A DNA stretch of 64,000 nucleotides from Nymphaea colorata (Eukaryota; Streptophyta; Magnoliopsida; Nymphaeales; Nymphaeaceae). Location of the stretch: positions 27,258,376 to 27,322,375 of the forward strand of contig NC_045142.1 in assembly GCF_008831285.2 (NCBI RefSeq), read 5' to 3'. Shown here in pieces: positions 32,348 to 43,885 of the stretch. Position 1 is the first letter of the stretch; each line of letters opens with the position of its first letter. A program made the position numbers and the translations under genes. The notes beneath the pieces were generated by a model, which was given only the letters and a program-made list of their open reading frames with translations, was not told the origin of the DNA and did no database searches.

Positions 32348-32729
32348 AGCCATGGATGGTGCTATAGCTGAATTAATATGGTTGCAACATCTTCTTAAAG
32401 ATCTTCAAGTTCCTATACAAGAAGTGCCAACATTAAAGTGTGATAATCTAGGAGCAACATATCTTGCAGCCAACCTTGGAGCTACAGCTGAATTAATATG
32501 GTTGCAACATCTTCTTAAAGATCTTCAAGTTCCTATACAAAAAGTGCCAACATTAAAGTGTGATAATCTAGGAGCAACATATGTTGCAGCCAACCCTATG
32601 TTCCATGCCTACGCCAAACATATCGAGATTGATTTTCATTTTGTCAGAGAAAAAGTGACAGCACGAGAAATTAAAGTTGAGTTCGTTAAATCTGAAAATC
32701 AGCTTTTAGGATTCTGGCTAAGTCACTAG
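32253..32729 (+). pseudogene. Copia-3 RNase H C-terminal part
   Basis: The second RNase H half in a shifted frame: [10 protein letters not shown] (twice, see the 120-bp duplication), CDNLGATY, and [14 protein letters not shown]. It ends at 32727 just before the remnants of the terminal [11 protein letters not shown] segment. The polypurine tract and 3' LTR follow within 75 bp. Confidence 0.85.
32366..32605 (+). repeat. 120-bp in-frame tandem duplication in Copia-3 RNase H
   Basis: The unit from AGCTGAATTAATATGG to the Ala-Asn codons repeats with a period of exactly 120 bp (32366 and 32486). Only about three base differences are seen between copies. Each codes [13 protein letters not shown] followed by [10 protein letters not shown], so the RNase H domain carries a doubled 40-residue block. 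The duplication is younger than the element's decay or has been homogenised. Confidence 0.9.
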
Positions 32730-32799
32730 CAGGACCAAGATTTCATGATCTCAAGAACAAGCTCAATCTTGTTCACACAAGAGTTGGCTCGTGGGGGCA

Positions 32800-33073
32800 T
32801 GTTGACAAAGAGATAAACACAGATCAGGAAGATGCGCCACTTCCAAAAATATCGAATGGTGATAATTGTAATCCCCCTCCTAAGATAGTGGAATGTAATC
32901 AAGATCCTAAAAATGTGGATCTAGATTGTAACAGTCATTCTATAAATAAAGAAAGCTCCCCCTCTCACTGTGTGTGAGAGATAAGGGAGAAACCTTCATC
33001 GTGGACGTAGGCCAACTTACAGGTTTAACCACACTAAAACTTGTTGCTTCCTCTTCATCTTTCTCTCCTTTTA
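32800..33073 (+). repeat. Copia-3 3' LTR
   Basis: Preceded by the purine tract GTGGGGGCA at 32791-32799 and starting TGTTGACAAAG. A TATA-like TCTATAAATAAAG lies near 32939. The right border is placed at CTTTTACA by the TG...CA rule; there is no 5' copy to confirm it. Confidence 0.7.
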
Positions 33074-33087
33074 CAACTTAATCAAGT

Positions 33088-33560
33088 GAAGGATGAATTT
33101 CTGTCAGCTGAAGCGTAATTTGAGAAATTAAAGGTTGAAGCAAAGCGCTACGAGAAAAACATCAGCAGCACAAAAGATGTTCTTAAGCTATAATAAGAGA
33201 AAGCAAGCAAGGAAATTGAACGATTGAAAGCGAACGCTGAAAGAGGTAAATCAGATGTAGTGGATGTTGCTTCTATTTGGAATGAGAAGGAAATCGGGTT
33301 TATTAACTGCATTAAGACATCAAAAGAGGAGATTGCCATCAAAGACGAGGTGAATGACAAATTAAGGATTTCTCTCCAAAAAGCGGAGGAAGAAGCAAGA
33401 GAAATATGAGAAAAAAACGTAAACTCATGGACTCTGTGAAACAAGCAGAGAATATGTGAGTTCCGTAAGGGAATCGTTGGAGCTTGTCAACATCAAGAAT
33501 TTTAGGCTCACAGGGATAGATGATCAAAGGTTGAGAGGAAGTTGGAGAAAAAAATCATGA
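33088..33560 (+). pseudogene. WEB/DUF827 coiled-coil protein fragment
   Basis: The forward strand codes KDEFLSAEA, KLKVEAKRYEKN, KEIERLKANAERGKSDV and WNEKEIGFINCIKTSKEEI, then LRISLQKAEEEAR. This is a heptad-rich coiled coil of the plant WEB-family/DUF827 type; members act in chloroplast movement or have unknown roles. In-frame stops (about 33119, 33190, 33407) and a frame change toward SVKQAE show it is dead. It begins within 20 bp of the Copia-3 LTR end, suggesting Copia-3 inserted in or beside it. Confidence 0.65.
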
Positions 33561-33639
33561 AAACTAATATATGAGGAACATTGAAGCAGCAATTGCTGGA
33601 AGTTGAATCACCAAAAACCCCTTTTGAGAAGGGAAGTTT

Positions 33640-35180
33640 GTCAAGCGCAATAAATCAAGAATTTTCTTCTCAGCACCTTTCATAATTCTCCTCTTATAAT
33701 CTGTGGCACCCTTTGACGATGGTCTTTCAATGTTTTTCGATTTCTCACGGCCTTACCAGACTACGAGTCTGCCCTTTTTTTTGCTGATGACACGGCCATT
33801 GACGCAAACTGTTTATTACAGGAGCTCTGTAGGGCTTCAAATGGGCATTTGTCCAAGAAGTTGTTCTCAGACTCTTGATCCACATCTAAATTCTTGAATT
33901 CCTGCTCAATCTCAGACTCGAATGCAGTTTTCCAATGCATTACAATCCAAAAGAATGGACTTATGTGTTGCTGATAAAAAGTCAGTGAACATTTAAAATC
34001 ATATCTAATTTGTATATATGAATGGATTGGATTTCCATGGTTCAGTTAAACCCATAAATTTTCCTGATTTAAAACTTCCTGAAATTTACTGGGTTGCAAA
34101 AATCCTATTCACACAAGAAAGTCCTCTGTTTTGTTACATTGTGGAAGAGCTTCCTTTATCAGGCAATTCCTAAACATGGGGTCTACATTTGACGCTTCGG
34201 TTCTCAAAGGTGAAACTCTTTCATTGCATCACATATGGGTAGCATTAGAAACCATAAATGTTGAACCTCATACCAATGTATGTCCAAGGCATTGTGGTCT
34301 TGATCCAAGAAGAGTTCGGATCAGAATTTCCATTTAAATTCGATCTAGTAACATAGAGGGAAAAGCAGGCATGAGCAAAAGATTAACAACTTACTGCCTA
34401 GAAAAGTGGCTCAAAGGTCCTCCTATTCCCTCTGCTGTTGGGGTCTTCGGCTCTGTTGAATGATAGTGTGTGCCCCTTTAACTTAAGGCTTTGTTAAATG
34501 ATAATGGTGCCCCTTTAACTTAAGTATTGTGTCCTATCACTTAAGATACAGAAACACAATGCCCATGAGAATCACACTAGAGGTTTGCTTCTTTTCAGAT
34601 TTATAGCCCGAGTGCCTTACCGCTTAAGACTCTGCACTCAAGAAAATCAAACTAGAGACTTGCCTCTTCACAAGCTCTTAATTGCACTAGCTATATTATG
34701 CCCGTCCGTCAAGGCTTCCAAGTATCTCAAGTGATACAAATGGAACAAAGAATTCGGTCAACGAGACTTGTATCACTAAAATTTAGGCTTAGGCCTTAGG
34801 TTTCAAATTACATCAAAAGATGAAGATCGGACCTTGTACTCATTGTAATACAGGTTCCCCACGCACTTCATTAAAAAGTTGACTGGAAGTTAGCTAGAAA
34901 ATATCCTATTGAGGATTACACTTTGTAAACTGTATTATCCCTCTCCTTTTCTTTTCTCCACCTTTTATCCTAAGCACGATCTCTAGTTATCGGTTTTGCT
35001 TTTTAAAAGGCATATACTCATTGGTGGGTCGCCATAACAATAAAAACTTTTCTATGTGCTGTCATGCAATCCCTTTGCTGTCTTCTTAATAAAGCACCAC
35101 CATATATTTTTCATATGTATATGGAAAAAGAAAAAAAAAAAAGAGTAAGACAAGGATTAAAATGATACTAAATTTTCATA
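33640..35180. other. No gene recognised
   Basis: Short unassignable frames (33703-33897, 34131-34337). A block GTGCCCCTTTAACTTAAG occurs twice within 60 bp near 34465-34520, a small imperfect duplication. Nothing else is visible. Confidence 0.4.
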
Positions 35181-35185
35181 ACTTT

Positions 35186-35338
35186 AGGTTGTGTTTTGAG
35201 ATCCACGGTGATTTGAAATCTTTTCATATTTAAGGTCAGACTCCTCCCTCTTCTATCTTATTTTAAATCCATGGTTTTAACATGTAGCATGGATTTAAAA
35301 TCCATGCAAATGAGATCCTGATCTCCCAAAACACACCT
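35186..35338. mobile_element. Candidate MITE (about 153 bp)
   Basis: Left end AGGTTGTGTTTTGAGATCC. The right end reverse-complemented reads AGGTGTGTTTTGGGAGATC, an inverted repeat with few mismatches. The core includes a palindrome, ATGGATTTAAAATCCAT. Small size, good terminal repeats and no coding are typical of MITEs. The target duplication is unclear. Confidence 0.6.
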
Positions 35339-35339
35339 T

Positions 35340-36400
35340 TTTGTGTAGTGTCTAATCTAAAATCCTAGGCTATCAAATGTTATTTTTTAAAATAATTAAA
35401 AAAACGAGAGAGAGAACAAGTAGGAGATGGAGATGAAAAGAAAGGTTACTCAACAGTTCCAAGATATAACTGCTTGATGGACACATGGATTGTTAATGAC
35501 AGGCCATGAGGTGTGCCTTTCAGGCATCTGATGGGAAGCAAGAAAGTTAGAACTTAGAAGCAAACTTCTTGGCATTGATAAATGTGACAGAAATCAATTA
35601 TCCAATCACTTTTCATCTAAAGGAAAGTGTTTCAGAATTCAGTGAACAAAGTTTGAGACTTCCAACTTATTAAATCCTGTGAAAAGGACATGGATTCAAT
35701 AATTACGCATCGGTAACGTTAGTGAAAGCAAGAGCGTGTTCTCTGCATTGACGAAGGCAACGTCGAAACGCAAAGCTTCCGCCAGCAACAAATACAAAAA
35801 TAAATAAAGAAAAAAGATAATGTGTAGATTTCCCCAAGGAAATTACTGGTGCCGGAAAGATATGTCATATAGTGGTTCCGAAGAAGGAAATCTTCTGCAC
35901 GTATAAATTTTTAGTCAAAAATTGGGAAGAGAGAAAAATACGAGGCATGTTCTTAACACATGGCCAATAGATGGGTCCCTAACTAAAATATTATATTTTT
36001 ATTTAATTCATTAACTTTTTTTTATCTTTTTTTATGATGAGACTTCACATAATGGATCCGGATCTCCCTGTCACCCTGACTCCTTTTTTTTCTCTTTACA
36101 GCGAAAATGACAAAGGGGAATGACGCGCTTTGGATCCAACAAAAAAAGTAAGATACCCCAACAAGTTTGCTTAGAAAGTTGATGGGCCTCGGTTACGATC
36201 CAGATGTGACGACTCGTCGATTGAGACCACACCCACATCCAGCTCAAATCACCTCTACTGTTACATCTAATCTGATTCCAACTTTTAAGATCCACATCCA
36301 AAATTGCATTCCAGGCCTTCAATTAGATGCTACCTAGTGACGTCATCGAACAATTGGCTGTAAACTTCAACCGCGGTCAGATAAATGTTTTAATATACAC
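35340..36400. other. No gene recognised
   Basis: AT-rich DNA with short frames only. It contains a GAGAGAGAA run near 35406 and poly-A stretches. No domain or array was seen. Confidence 0.4.
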
Positions 36401-36522
<122 letters not shown>

Positions 36523-36697
36523 AAATTATAGGCACAAATCAAGGATGGAGAATGAGAAGTCAAGCAAAGAAAAGTTTAACTTTCAAATGTATTTGAAGAT
36601 TTTTTCGTTAACTTGGGTCAATATGCCACCCATGATTGATTTCAACCTAATTGTTCACAAACAAAAATTCCCTATTATGAGGTGATAATTTATTTTA

Positions 36698-36742
36698 TAT
36701 ATATATATATAATATAATATAATATAATATAATATAATATAA
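36698..36742. repeat. TATA/ATATA microsatellite
   Basis: A (TA)n run passes into about seven copies of the pentamer ATATA. Confidence 0.9.
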
Positions 36743-36926
36743 ATATGCAATTTATGTGGGACTGTGTGGGCAATGGCCCCTACAATGCCCACATGTGCCT
36801 CTCCCACTGGATGCTTCTATCCATTATGCAAAAAATTTCTACATGAAGTGGGACTTTATAGCAAAAATCATAAATAGTCTCAATCTTGATATTGCACTCA
36901 CAGTTTGTCGCATTGATTCCTCACAG

Positions 36927-37512
36927 ATACCGAGGCAATGTTTGCAGATCTTGGACATTTCACGGCAGTGTCGATTAGGGTATTTTATGCTGGCTATTAT
37001 TTCATACATATGGAAATCGTTTAGCGGACCTTCGTTCATGGTTTATGTTTGTAATCAACAGGATGCATTTATTGGAGTCATATACCCATGTTTGGTATTG
37101 CAATACATGGAGCAGGCTGCGTTCTTTTCTAAAACTCTTTCTAGCGTACCAACAAGTTTTTATAACTCTATAGCAAGTAAGATTTCCACGGGTCTTCTGG
37201 GTATGATTCAGCTTCCTTTCTGCCAATTTTGACGCGTTCTTGTGTGATCATCTCTGCAGAAGCTATGTTTCGGCCAGTCTTCGTAATTGCCATGCTTGCT
37301 GCTATTGTCGCAAGCCAGGCAGTGATATTTGCTACTTTCTCAATCATTAAGCAGTGTCATGCCCTTCGTTGCTTTCCAAGAGTAAAGATTGTTCACACAT
37401 CGAGTTGGATACGTGGACAAATTTATATTCCAGAAGTTATGGATCCTGATGGTTCTCTGTATAGCTGTTACGGTTGGTTTCCGGGATACCACCTTGATTG
37501 AAAATGCATTTG
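36927..37512 (+). pseudogene. HAK/KUP potassium transporter, middle exons (5' portion of a split pseudogene)
   Basis: Exons at 36927-36979 (TEAMFADLGHFTAVSIR), 37062-37173 (DAFIGVIYPCLVLQYMEQAA, VPTSFYNSI) and 37260-37512 ([51 protein letters not shown]), with AG/GT borders. These are the conserved central part of plant HAK/KUP/KT H+-coupled K+ transporters, membrane proteins of about 750-800 residues. Near 37437 one base is missing, because [19 protein letters not shown] continues in another frame. Exons for the N-terminal membrane segments are not found upstream, so the gene is 5' truncated as well as frameshifted. Confidence 0.88.
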
Positions 37513-37599
37513 GTAACGTTACTATAAACATCGCCTTTTGAAATAGTACATTTTTGTAGTTCAATTGAGTTGTAAAATATTTCTATTTTCTGCTTGAAG

Positions 37600-37775
37600 G
37601 AATTGCTTTTTGGCCTGTGATCTTTGGCGATCATTATAATTTTCATTTGGCATAAAAGAATCATTCTGGCCTTCGTGTTTCTTCTCTTCTTCGGATCAAT
37701 TGAGAGTTTTTATCTATCTGCCACGGTAATGAATGTGCCCCAGGGTGGTTGGGTGCCCATAGTGTTACCTCGGGT
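37600..37775 (+). pseudogene. HAK/KUP pseudogene, exon interrupted by Copia-4
   Basis: Continues the transporter: IIIFIWHKRIILAFVFLLFF, then GSIESFYLSATVMNVPQGGW and VPIVL. The coding match stops about ten bases before the LTR start at 37781. The start of this exon is degraded (a TGA in the expected frame). Confidence 0.85.
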
Positions 37776-37780
37776 GTTTA

Positions 37781-38188
37781 TGTTGAATAGTGGCCTTTGA
37801 GCCCTATCCGGATATCTAGTAATATCTAGTAACTGCAAAGCAATTACTAGATTTTATCTAAAACGGTTCCTAAAAGATCTTCTAAAAATTTTCCAAATAA
37901 CCGCTGCTAGGGTTTAGGGAAAACCTAAGGGGCTGGACTTTATAATCCTAGCATATTCAGAGTTTGCAGCTCTCTCTTGAACACATCATCCGTGGGCAGC
38001 CCCTTGGAAGGAAACCCCAAAAACTAACATCTGCTTCTTTCTCTTTCTCTTGCACTTGTTCTGTTTTCTCCTTTACAGAGATGACCGTTCGTGACTACTG
38101 CACTTGGTTGTTGGGGAACACCTAATGAAGGAGACGACGTGCAGCCTTCAGACATGCATCTTCTGCTACCACTAGGTTTGTTCCAACA
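37781..38188 (+). repeat. Copia-4 5' LTR
   Basis: Starts TGTTGAATAGTGGCC and ends GTTTGTTCCAACA, with a TATA-like CTTTATAATCC near 37938. The 408-bp length and TG...CA ends fit. The 3' counterpart is missing. Confidence 0.8.
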
Positions 38189-38189
38189 G

Positions 38190-38202
38190 TGGTATCAGAG
38201 CC
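38190..38202 (+). promoter_or_regulatory. Copia-4 primer binding site (tRNA-iMet)
   Basis: TGGTATCAGAGCC follows the LTR end after one G. Confidence 0.9.
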
Positions 38203-38509
38203 TTCTTCGTCGAATTCCAAGTGAATTCTGACATTTGCAGTACCTGTGATGCATACTCAGTCTGCAGTTATGTAACATGCCTTTCCAACATGCTAGATTC
38301 AAAGTTATATGAAGCATGCTAGACAAAATAATTTGTTGTATGCAAGGAACGATGTCTGATGCATGCTAAAACAATGGTTAATCTGAATGTATGAAACTTG
38401 TAGTGTGCTTGTGGTTTTATTACACTATGTTGGAAGATATGTATAACTTTCTGCGCCTGTAATCTTAGAAGATGGGTGGTTTTCTTTTTCAATTCTGCTC
38501 TTGTTGAAG

Positions 38510-39650
38510 AGTTTCTAGTCTACAGAGCCATAGACCATAAACTCTTCGGTGACAGACAACGCTGCCAATGACAGCAACCGTCGTCGGCCTCTCGGAGCGG
38601 AAAAACTTTCGAAAAAAAAAGGAAAAATATACCTTAATCTGGATTTCTGTCTGTGAATCCTCTGTTACAGTCGAAAACTCCACTGTGTTCAAATGCATCT
38701 CCTTCTTCTTTTGTGCATGTGCTCTCTCTCTCTCTGTTTTGCCTATTTTAAGAGATCCCATCTCTGTTTTAAAACCACGGAATCCTCTGCTTCCAGTTTT
38801 CTATAACGATCAGAAATCAGTTACCCATCGGTCTTAGTTTCAGTCGCCTCTTCGTGCCAGATACGGAGGTTTTTCCCATTCTGGTAAAAGGAAGGCAACA
38901 TGGATAGAGGTGGAAGACGGCGTTTGACGCCTTGCAAACTTCCTCCTGCCCGTCCTTCGAGACCACCAGACATCGTGCAGTTTATCTGCTGCTGGTTGTG
39001 GGGAGCTCATCTTCCTCACAGCGAACAACAGAAATGGAGTTGAGCCAGATTCAGTAGAAGCGGCCTCAGACGCCCTCTGAAAAACGAACTCGACTCCTGC
39101 AGCCCTCTGTGTGGCAGAGATGAAGGTGGATGGCCTTCTCTCGATGGCGGTGGTTGACAAAGCATCAGTGAGGCGCGGGAGGCGGAACCCTTGGCTGGGT
39201 TTCGCGAGAGGGAAGTCGGTCTCTCGGTGAGGAGAGAGACGACGAAGGAGAAAATGGGAGAAAACGGGTGAAAAAGGGTTTTTATAGTCAAAATTCAAAA
39301 ATTACAAATACAGTCCATCATTTATGCACTATCTCCAAAAAGGGTGTTACACTTCTCAGAAATTAAAGCCGCAACATTTTTGCTAAAACGTTTTTCAAAA
39401 GGAGGCTCGTGAAAGTTAGTTTCAATAGAAACCGAGAAATTTATAAGAAATTACTTTTGGGTACCCTCAAAATTATTGGAAATTACTAAAAGAGGGTTTC
39501 GAAAAATGAATTTGCAATTTCAGAAAGAAACCGCAATTTTATGAGAATTTCATAGAGACACCCTCAAGCTTGTTAGAAATTGTAAAAGAAGGGTTCTGAA
39601 AATAACTCTAAAAAGAGTTATGTATTTAATCCAATGTCTTATTATTCTAA
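38510..39650 (-). repeat. Promoter-like module, second copy (insertion in Copia-4 leader)
   Basis: Related to 25200-26250 and in the same orientation: a minus-strand AT-rich upstream part, CTATAAAAACCC near 39285 and a pyrimidine-rich leader. The minus frame 38840-39298 is GC-rich and rich in Pro, Arg and Ser, without family resemblance. Borders are not clear. A solo LTR of an unrecognised family is the simplest reading. Confidence 0.5.
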
Positions 39651-39763
39651 ATATTATTTTAGAATGTTGTTTGAGATTGATGTACATGGTCTAAAATATT
39701 CTCTCTTTAAGATCTCTTGATGTGATTGTGATATTTTCTTTTATTTGTTGTCCTTTACTTGCC

Positions 39764-40640
39764 ATGGAAATTAATTTAGAAATGACATCAAGAGTGGGAG
39801 CCTTTGAATTAGCTAAGACTGAGAAATTAAATGAGACAAATTTCCATGCATAGAAGCGTTGGATAATGTTGGCCTTCATTTTGGAAAGACTCATTTATGT
39901 GATCAACCAGTCTTTTCCTACTTTAGGAGACAAACCTACAAATGATCAGATTAGAGTATTTGAGGATTGTCCAACTGCAAAGGAAATGTTTGATACTATC
40001 ACTTCCAAATACAATACCATGACTGAGATGCACGTACAGTTACTGTTAGAATAGTACAATTCCTATAGGATGAATGAGTCAGAAAATGTAATGGACCATG
40101 TTAATAAGATGTTGGTCATGGCTAAAGATTTAGCCGTGGTAGGGAATGTCATATCTGACAATATGCAGATCAGCACAATAGTGAACAACCTACCTCCTTC
40201 TTAGGATGTGGCAGTTACTGCCTTGAGTGTCCAATTTGATAATCTTATTTTAGAAAAGACCAAGAGAAATATAGCAGAACTAATGACAATCCAGAAAAAA
40301 CTTGTTGGTAGTCATGTGCCTATAAAAACCAAAACAATTTAAAAATCGAATTGATGGCAAGTTCAAGGGCAATTTTGCAGGTACTTAGAAATCTCAAGGA
40401 ACTGTAGTGAAATGCTACAGATGCGGAAAGCCTGGACATATAAGAAAGAACTGCATAACAAAATTTCCGCATAAGAAAAACAACAATGGTCAGGGCAACT
40501 ACAATAGAAGGAAGCCTCAAGGGGACTTTGAGAGAGAAGTCATATGTGTCGTGTCAGAATGTCTGTTTACAGATGGAGATCTAACTGGATGGTGGGTTGA
40601 TTCGAGAGCTACTCGTCACATTGCAAAGACAAAAGAATGA
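39764..40640 (+). pseudogene. Copia-4 gag and nucleocapsid
   Basis: Start MEINLEMTSRVG at 39764, then gag pieces (DCPTAKEMFDTITSKYN, NESENVMDHVNKMLVMAKDL, ISTIVNNLPPS) separated by stops at about 39854, 40052 and 40203. The CCHC knuckle is intact (CYRCGKPGHIRKNC, 40413-40454). A protease-like WWVDSRATRHIA follows, with DSR replacing D-S-G. Confidence 0.85.
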
Positions 40641-41665
40641 GTGATCCACATGAAAAATCTGATTCTGGGAATCCACAAGGTCTATATGGAAAACAACTCA
40701 TATTGTGATGTCAAGGGAATTGGGGCATATCGTCTAAATGTTGGGGCTACAAGTATTGTACTTAACGAGGTTTTGTATGTCCCTTCCATGAGGAGGAATC
40801 TAGTGTTTGTTCCTGCACTGACTGTGAAAGGTTTTGAAGTATGTTTTATTCTAGAAAAAGTAACAGTGAGAAAACATGGAAGGTTCATGTTTGGTGGAAA
40901 ATTTGTAAAAGGACATGGTATGTTCAAACTGAATGATATGAATGAAGCTTCCAGTTCTGCTTATTTCGCTTGTGCAATAAGTGTGAACGTAAACTTATGG
41001 CATGAAAGATTAAGCCATATAAGCATCAAAAAGATGCAGACTCTAGTACAACAAGGTTTAATACCTGACATAAATACAAATGATCTTGCGAAATGCGAGT
41101 TATGTGTATACGGAAAAATGACAAGAAAACCATTTCCGTCTGAAGTAATTCGGGCCACTGAATTATTGGAGATAATTCATACTGATATATGTGGACCTTT
41201 CATAATCCAAACTCATAGTGGCAAGTTATATTTCATAACGTTTATTGACGACTTCTCAAGATTTGGTTACACATACTTAATTAGACATAAATCGGAAGCA
41301 CTTGAGAAATTCAAGGAATACAAATCTGAAGTCGAGAACAACTTGGAAGAAATATCAAAATTGTAAGGTCTGATCGAGGAGAAGAATACTCTTCTAGTGA
41401 ATTCCTTGAATACTGCAAAGACCTTGGAATTAATACGCAAAAGACAATGCCTAGGACACCACAACAAAATGGTGTGGCTGAGAGGTGTAACAGAACCCTC
41501 TTGAATATAGTGAGATCTATGTTGACAGGAGCACAATTACCAAAAGTTTTTTGGAGAGAAACTGTGTTAACAGCTATATATACAATAAACCGAGTGCCCT
41601 GCAAAGCAGTCCCAACCACTCCTTATGAAAGATGGACTGGAGTAAAACCAGATCTGAGATATTGA
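40641..41665 (+). pseudogene. Copia-4 protease tail and integrase
   Basis: NEVLYVPSMRRNL, then the zinc domain (LWHERLSHIS, CELCVYGKMTRKPF), the core HTDICGPF and YFITFIDDFSRFGY, then after a shift near 41366 the piece TPQQNGVAERCNRTLL. Catalytic positions are recognisable but split over two frames. Confidence 0.88.
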
Positions 41666-41689
41666 AGGAGATGGGGATCTGTAGCACAC

Positions 41690-42814
41690 GTGAAAATTAT
41701 AGATCCAAAACTGGATAAACTAGATAACAGATCAGTGAGATGTATATTTATTGGATATTCCAAAGGATCTAAGGGCTACAGATTGTATCATTCATCTATG
41801 AGACTTATAGAAAGCAGAGATGTAGAGTTCATAGAAGAACTCAATAATAAAGATTTTGATCCAGTGGAATATCGAAATGATACACTGGATGATCTGATTT
41901 ACTCAGAGGAATAGTCTGGTAATGAACCGACTGGAGGTCGGTTTGGTAATGAACCAACTGAGCAGGAATCGTCTAAGGAACAGTCAGGAAATGAACCGAC
42001 TGAAGATCAGTTAGGCAATGAACCAACTGATATGAATACTTCGTCATTTCAGGCGTTATCAGGTCATAAAAGACCTAGAACTTCTCATTCATATTTGAAT
42101 GATTATTATGTATATCTAGCAGAGGAGCTATGCTATTTAGCAGATATTGACGAAATGTCTGACAATCTGACATATGATGAAGTCATTAGGTCGTATGAAT
42201 CGTCAGACTGGGTGAATGCTATGGATGAAGAAATTGAATCCATAGAAAAGAAAAAAGTTTGAGAATTAGTATATCTTCCTAATGATAGAAAACTCATTGG
42301 ATGTAAATGAGTGCTAAGAAAGAAGTATAAAGCTGACGAATCAGTCGAAAAATTCAAAGTCAAACTAGTGGCGAAAGGTTTTTTTCAAAAGAAATGAATT
42401 GATTACTCAGAGACCTATTCGTTGGTTGCAAAGTTTGCATCAATCAGAATAATTTTGGCTATCGCAGCATTCTATGACTTGGATATTTGTCAGATGGATG
42501 TGAAGACTGTTTTTCTAAATGGTGAGTTGAAAGAAACTATATATATGACTCAACTACAAGGATATATCATCAAGGAAAAAGAAGACAAAGTGTACAAGTT
42601 TAATAAATTGTTGTATGGACTGAAACAGTCTCCTAGGCAGTGGTATTTTGCTTTTCATAAAGCAATTACAAAACTTGGGTTCGTTGCAAACCAACTAGAT
42701 CACTGTGTGTATGTTTGGAAAAGTGGGAGTCTTTTCTATATTCTATCATTATATGTTGATGACATATTACTAACAGGTAATGATAACGACATGATTTTCA
42801 AAACGAAAACTTAA
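41690..42814 (+). pseudogene. Copia-4 integrase C-terminus and reverse transcriptase
   Basis: RCIFIGYSKGSKGY, then a linker containing four diverged GNEPTE repeats (41920-42030), the RT entry near 42250-42400 with stops, and 42422-42814 with DICQMDVKTVFLNGEL, LYGLKQSPRQW and the catalytic YVDDILLTGND. It ends in TAA at 42812. Confidence 0.87.
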
Positions 42815-43166
42815 CTGAACAAAAACTTCGAAATGAAGGACTTGGGTGAAACACTCGAGATAGAAACTCAAGAATCCTGAGTCTAAGCCAAGAACGATAT
42901 ATTGATTATATCTTGAAGAAATTTCGTATGTTAGACTGCAAACCAATTGGAACTCCTATAGCTAAATGAGCAAACTTAAGCAGAAGTGATTGTCTTCGTG
43001 AAGGACAACAAAAATTAAATGTTCCATATGCACAAGCAGTTGGCAGTCTGATCTGATGTATTTAATGTTTTGTACCAGACCAGACATAAGCTTTCCTATC
43101 GGTCTGGTAAGTTGTTATCAAAGTAATCTTGGATGACTTCATTGGCAAGCAGTAAAAAGGATTTTT

Positions 43167-43691
43167 TTGTATATTAAAGGAACAAAAGGATTGAAACTGT
43201 CCTACCAAGCTGATGAGCTTACCTTAGTTGGCTATTCAGATGCAGATTTTGCATGCAAAGATGATAGTAAGTATACTTCTGGTTATGTATTCCTCTTTAG
43301 AGGTGGGGCGATAGCCTGGTCCTGTAAGAAACAGGGATGTGTTGCCGAGCACACTCAAGAAGCAGAGTATATAACATGTAACATTGCAACAACTTTTGCT
43401 GTCTGGATAAATTAGTTCTTGAAAGACTTAAAATTAGATCTTGATCATGAACCGGTTCAATTGTATTGTGATAATTAGGCAGCGATATCTCTAATGAAGA
43501 GTGGAGTTGTTAGCTCAAAGAGCAAACATATAATGGTGAAATACAATTATGTTCTTGAAATGATCAAGAAAAATGAAATATCAGTTGATTATATGCCTAC
43601 CAATGATATGGTGGTTGATCCCTTTACCAAAGGTATAATTGAAGACTTGTTTTCAAAACATCTAACCCATATGGGGCTAAGATATATTTGA
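43167..43691 (+). pseudogene. Copia-4 RNase H
   Basis: GYSDADFACKDDSKYTSGYV, IAWSCKKQGCVAEHTQEAEY and, after a stop, SKSKHIMVKYNYVLEMI and VDPFTKGI. RNase H acidic residues are present in two frames. The piece between 42815 and 43166 is degraded RT thumb. Confidence 0.85.
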
Positions 43692-43719
43692 AAGGTTGCG
43701 AAAGAAAAACCATTGAATG

Positions 43720-43867
43720 GAAAACATCGTTGTAAGCTTTGAAAAAGGTTTAGGTTACGTTGGATAAGCCAATTATGAAAAAACCAAAGAACAAAGAAAA
43801 CATCGCTATAAACTTTGAAAAATGTGTAGGTTATGTTGGATAAGCCAATTATGGAAAAACCAAAGAA
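43720..43867 (+). repeat. 76-bp tandem duplication
   Basis: GAAAACATCG and GTTGGATAAGCCAATTATG recur at a 76-bp spacing (43720 and 43796), about 88% identical by eye. It lies between the Copia-4 RNase H end and the transporter exon, where the Copia-4 3' LTR should be. Confidence 0.8.
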
Positions 43868-43885
43868 GAGTCTCCATGAAGCATC

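Larger units (their letters stand above)
29436..33073 (+). mobile_element. Copia-3: decayed Copia retrotransposon, 5' truncated
   Basis: Starts inside gag at a knuckle (YCGHKGHNAHQC, with a TAA just before YCG). It continues through protease, integrase, RT and RNase H, and ends in a 3' LTR at 32800-33073. The 5' LTR and most of gag are missing. Many stops and shifts interrupt all domains, so this is an old copy. Confidence 0.88.
37781..43700 (+). mobile_element. Copia-4: decayed Copia element inside the HAK/KUP pseudogene
   Basis: A 5' LTR at 37781-38188 (TGTTGAATAG to TTCCAACA) is followed by a tRNA-iMet primer site. Gag, protease, integrase, RT and RNase H remnants follow at 39764-43691. 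No copy of the LTR is seen on the right side, where transporter exon sequence resumes by about 43886. The leader (38.4-39.7 kb) is unusually long because it contains another repeat module. Many stops and shifts throughout. Confidence 0.85.
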
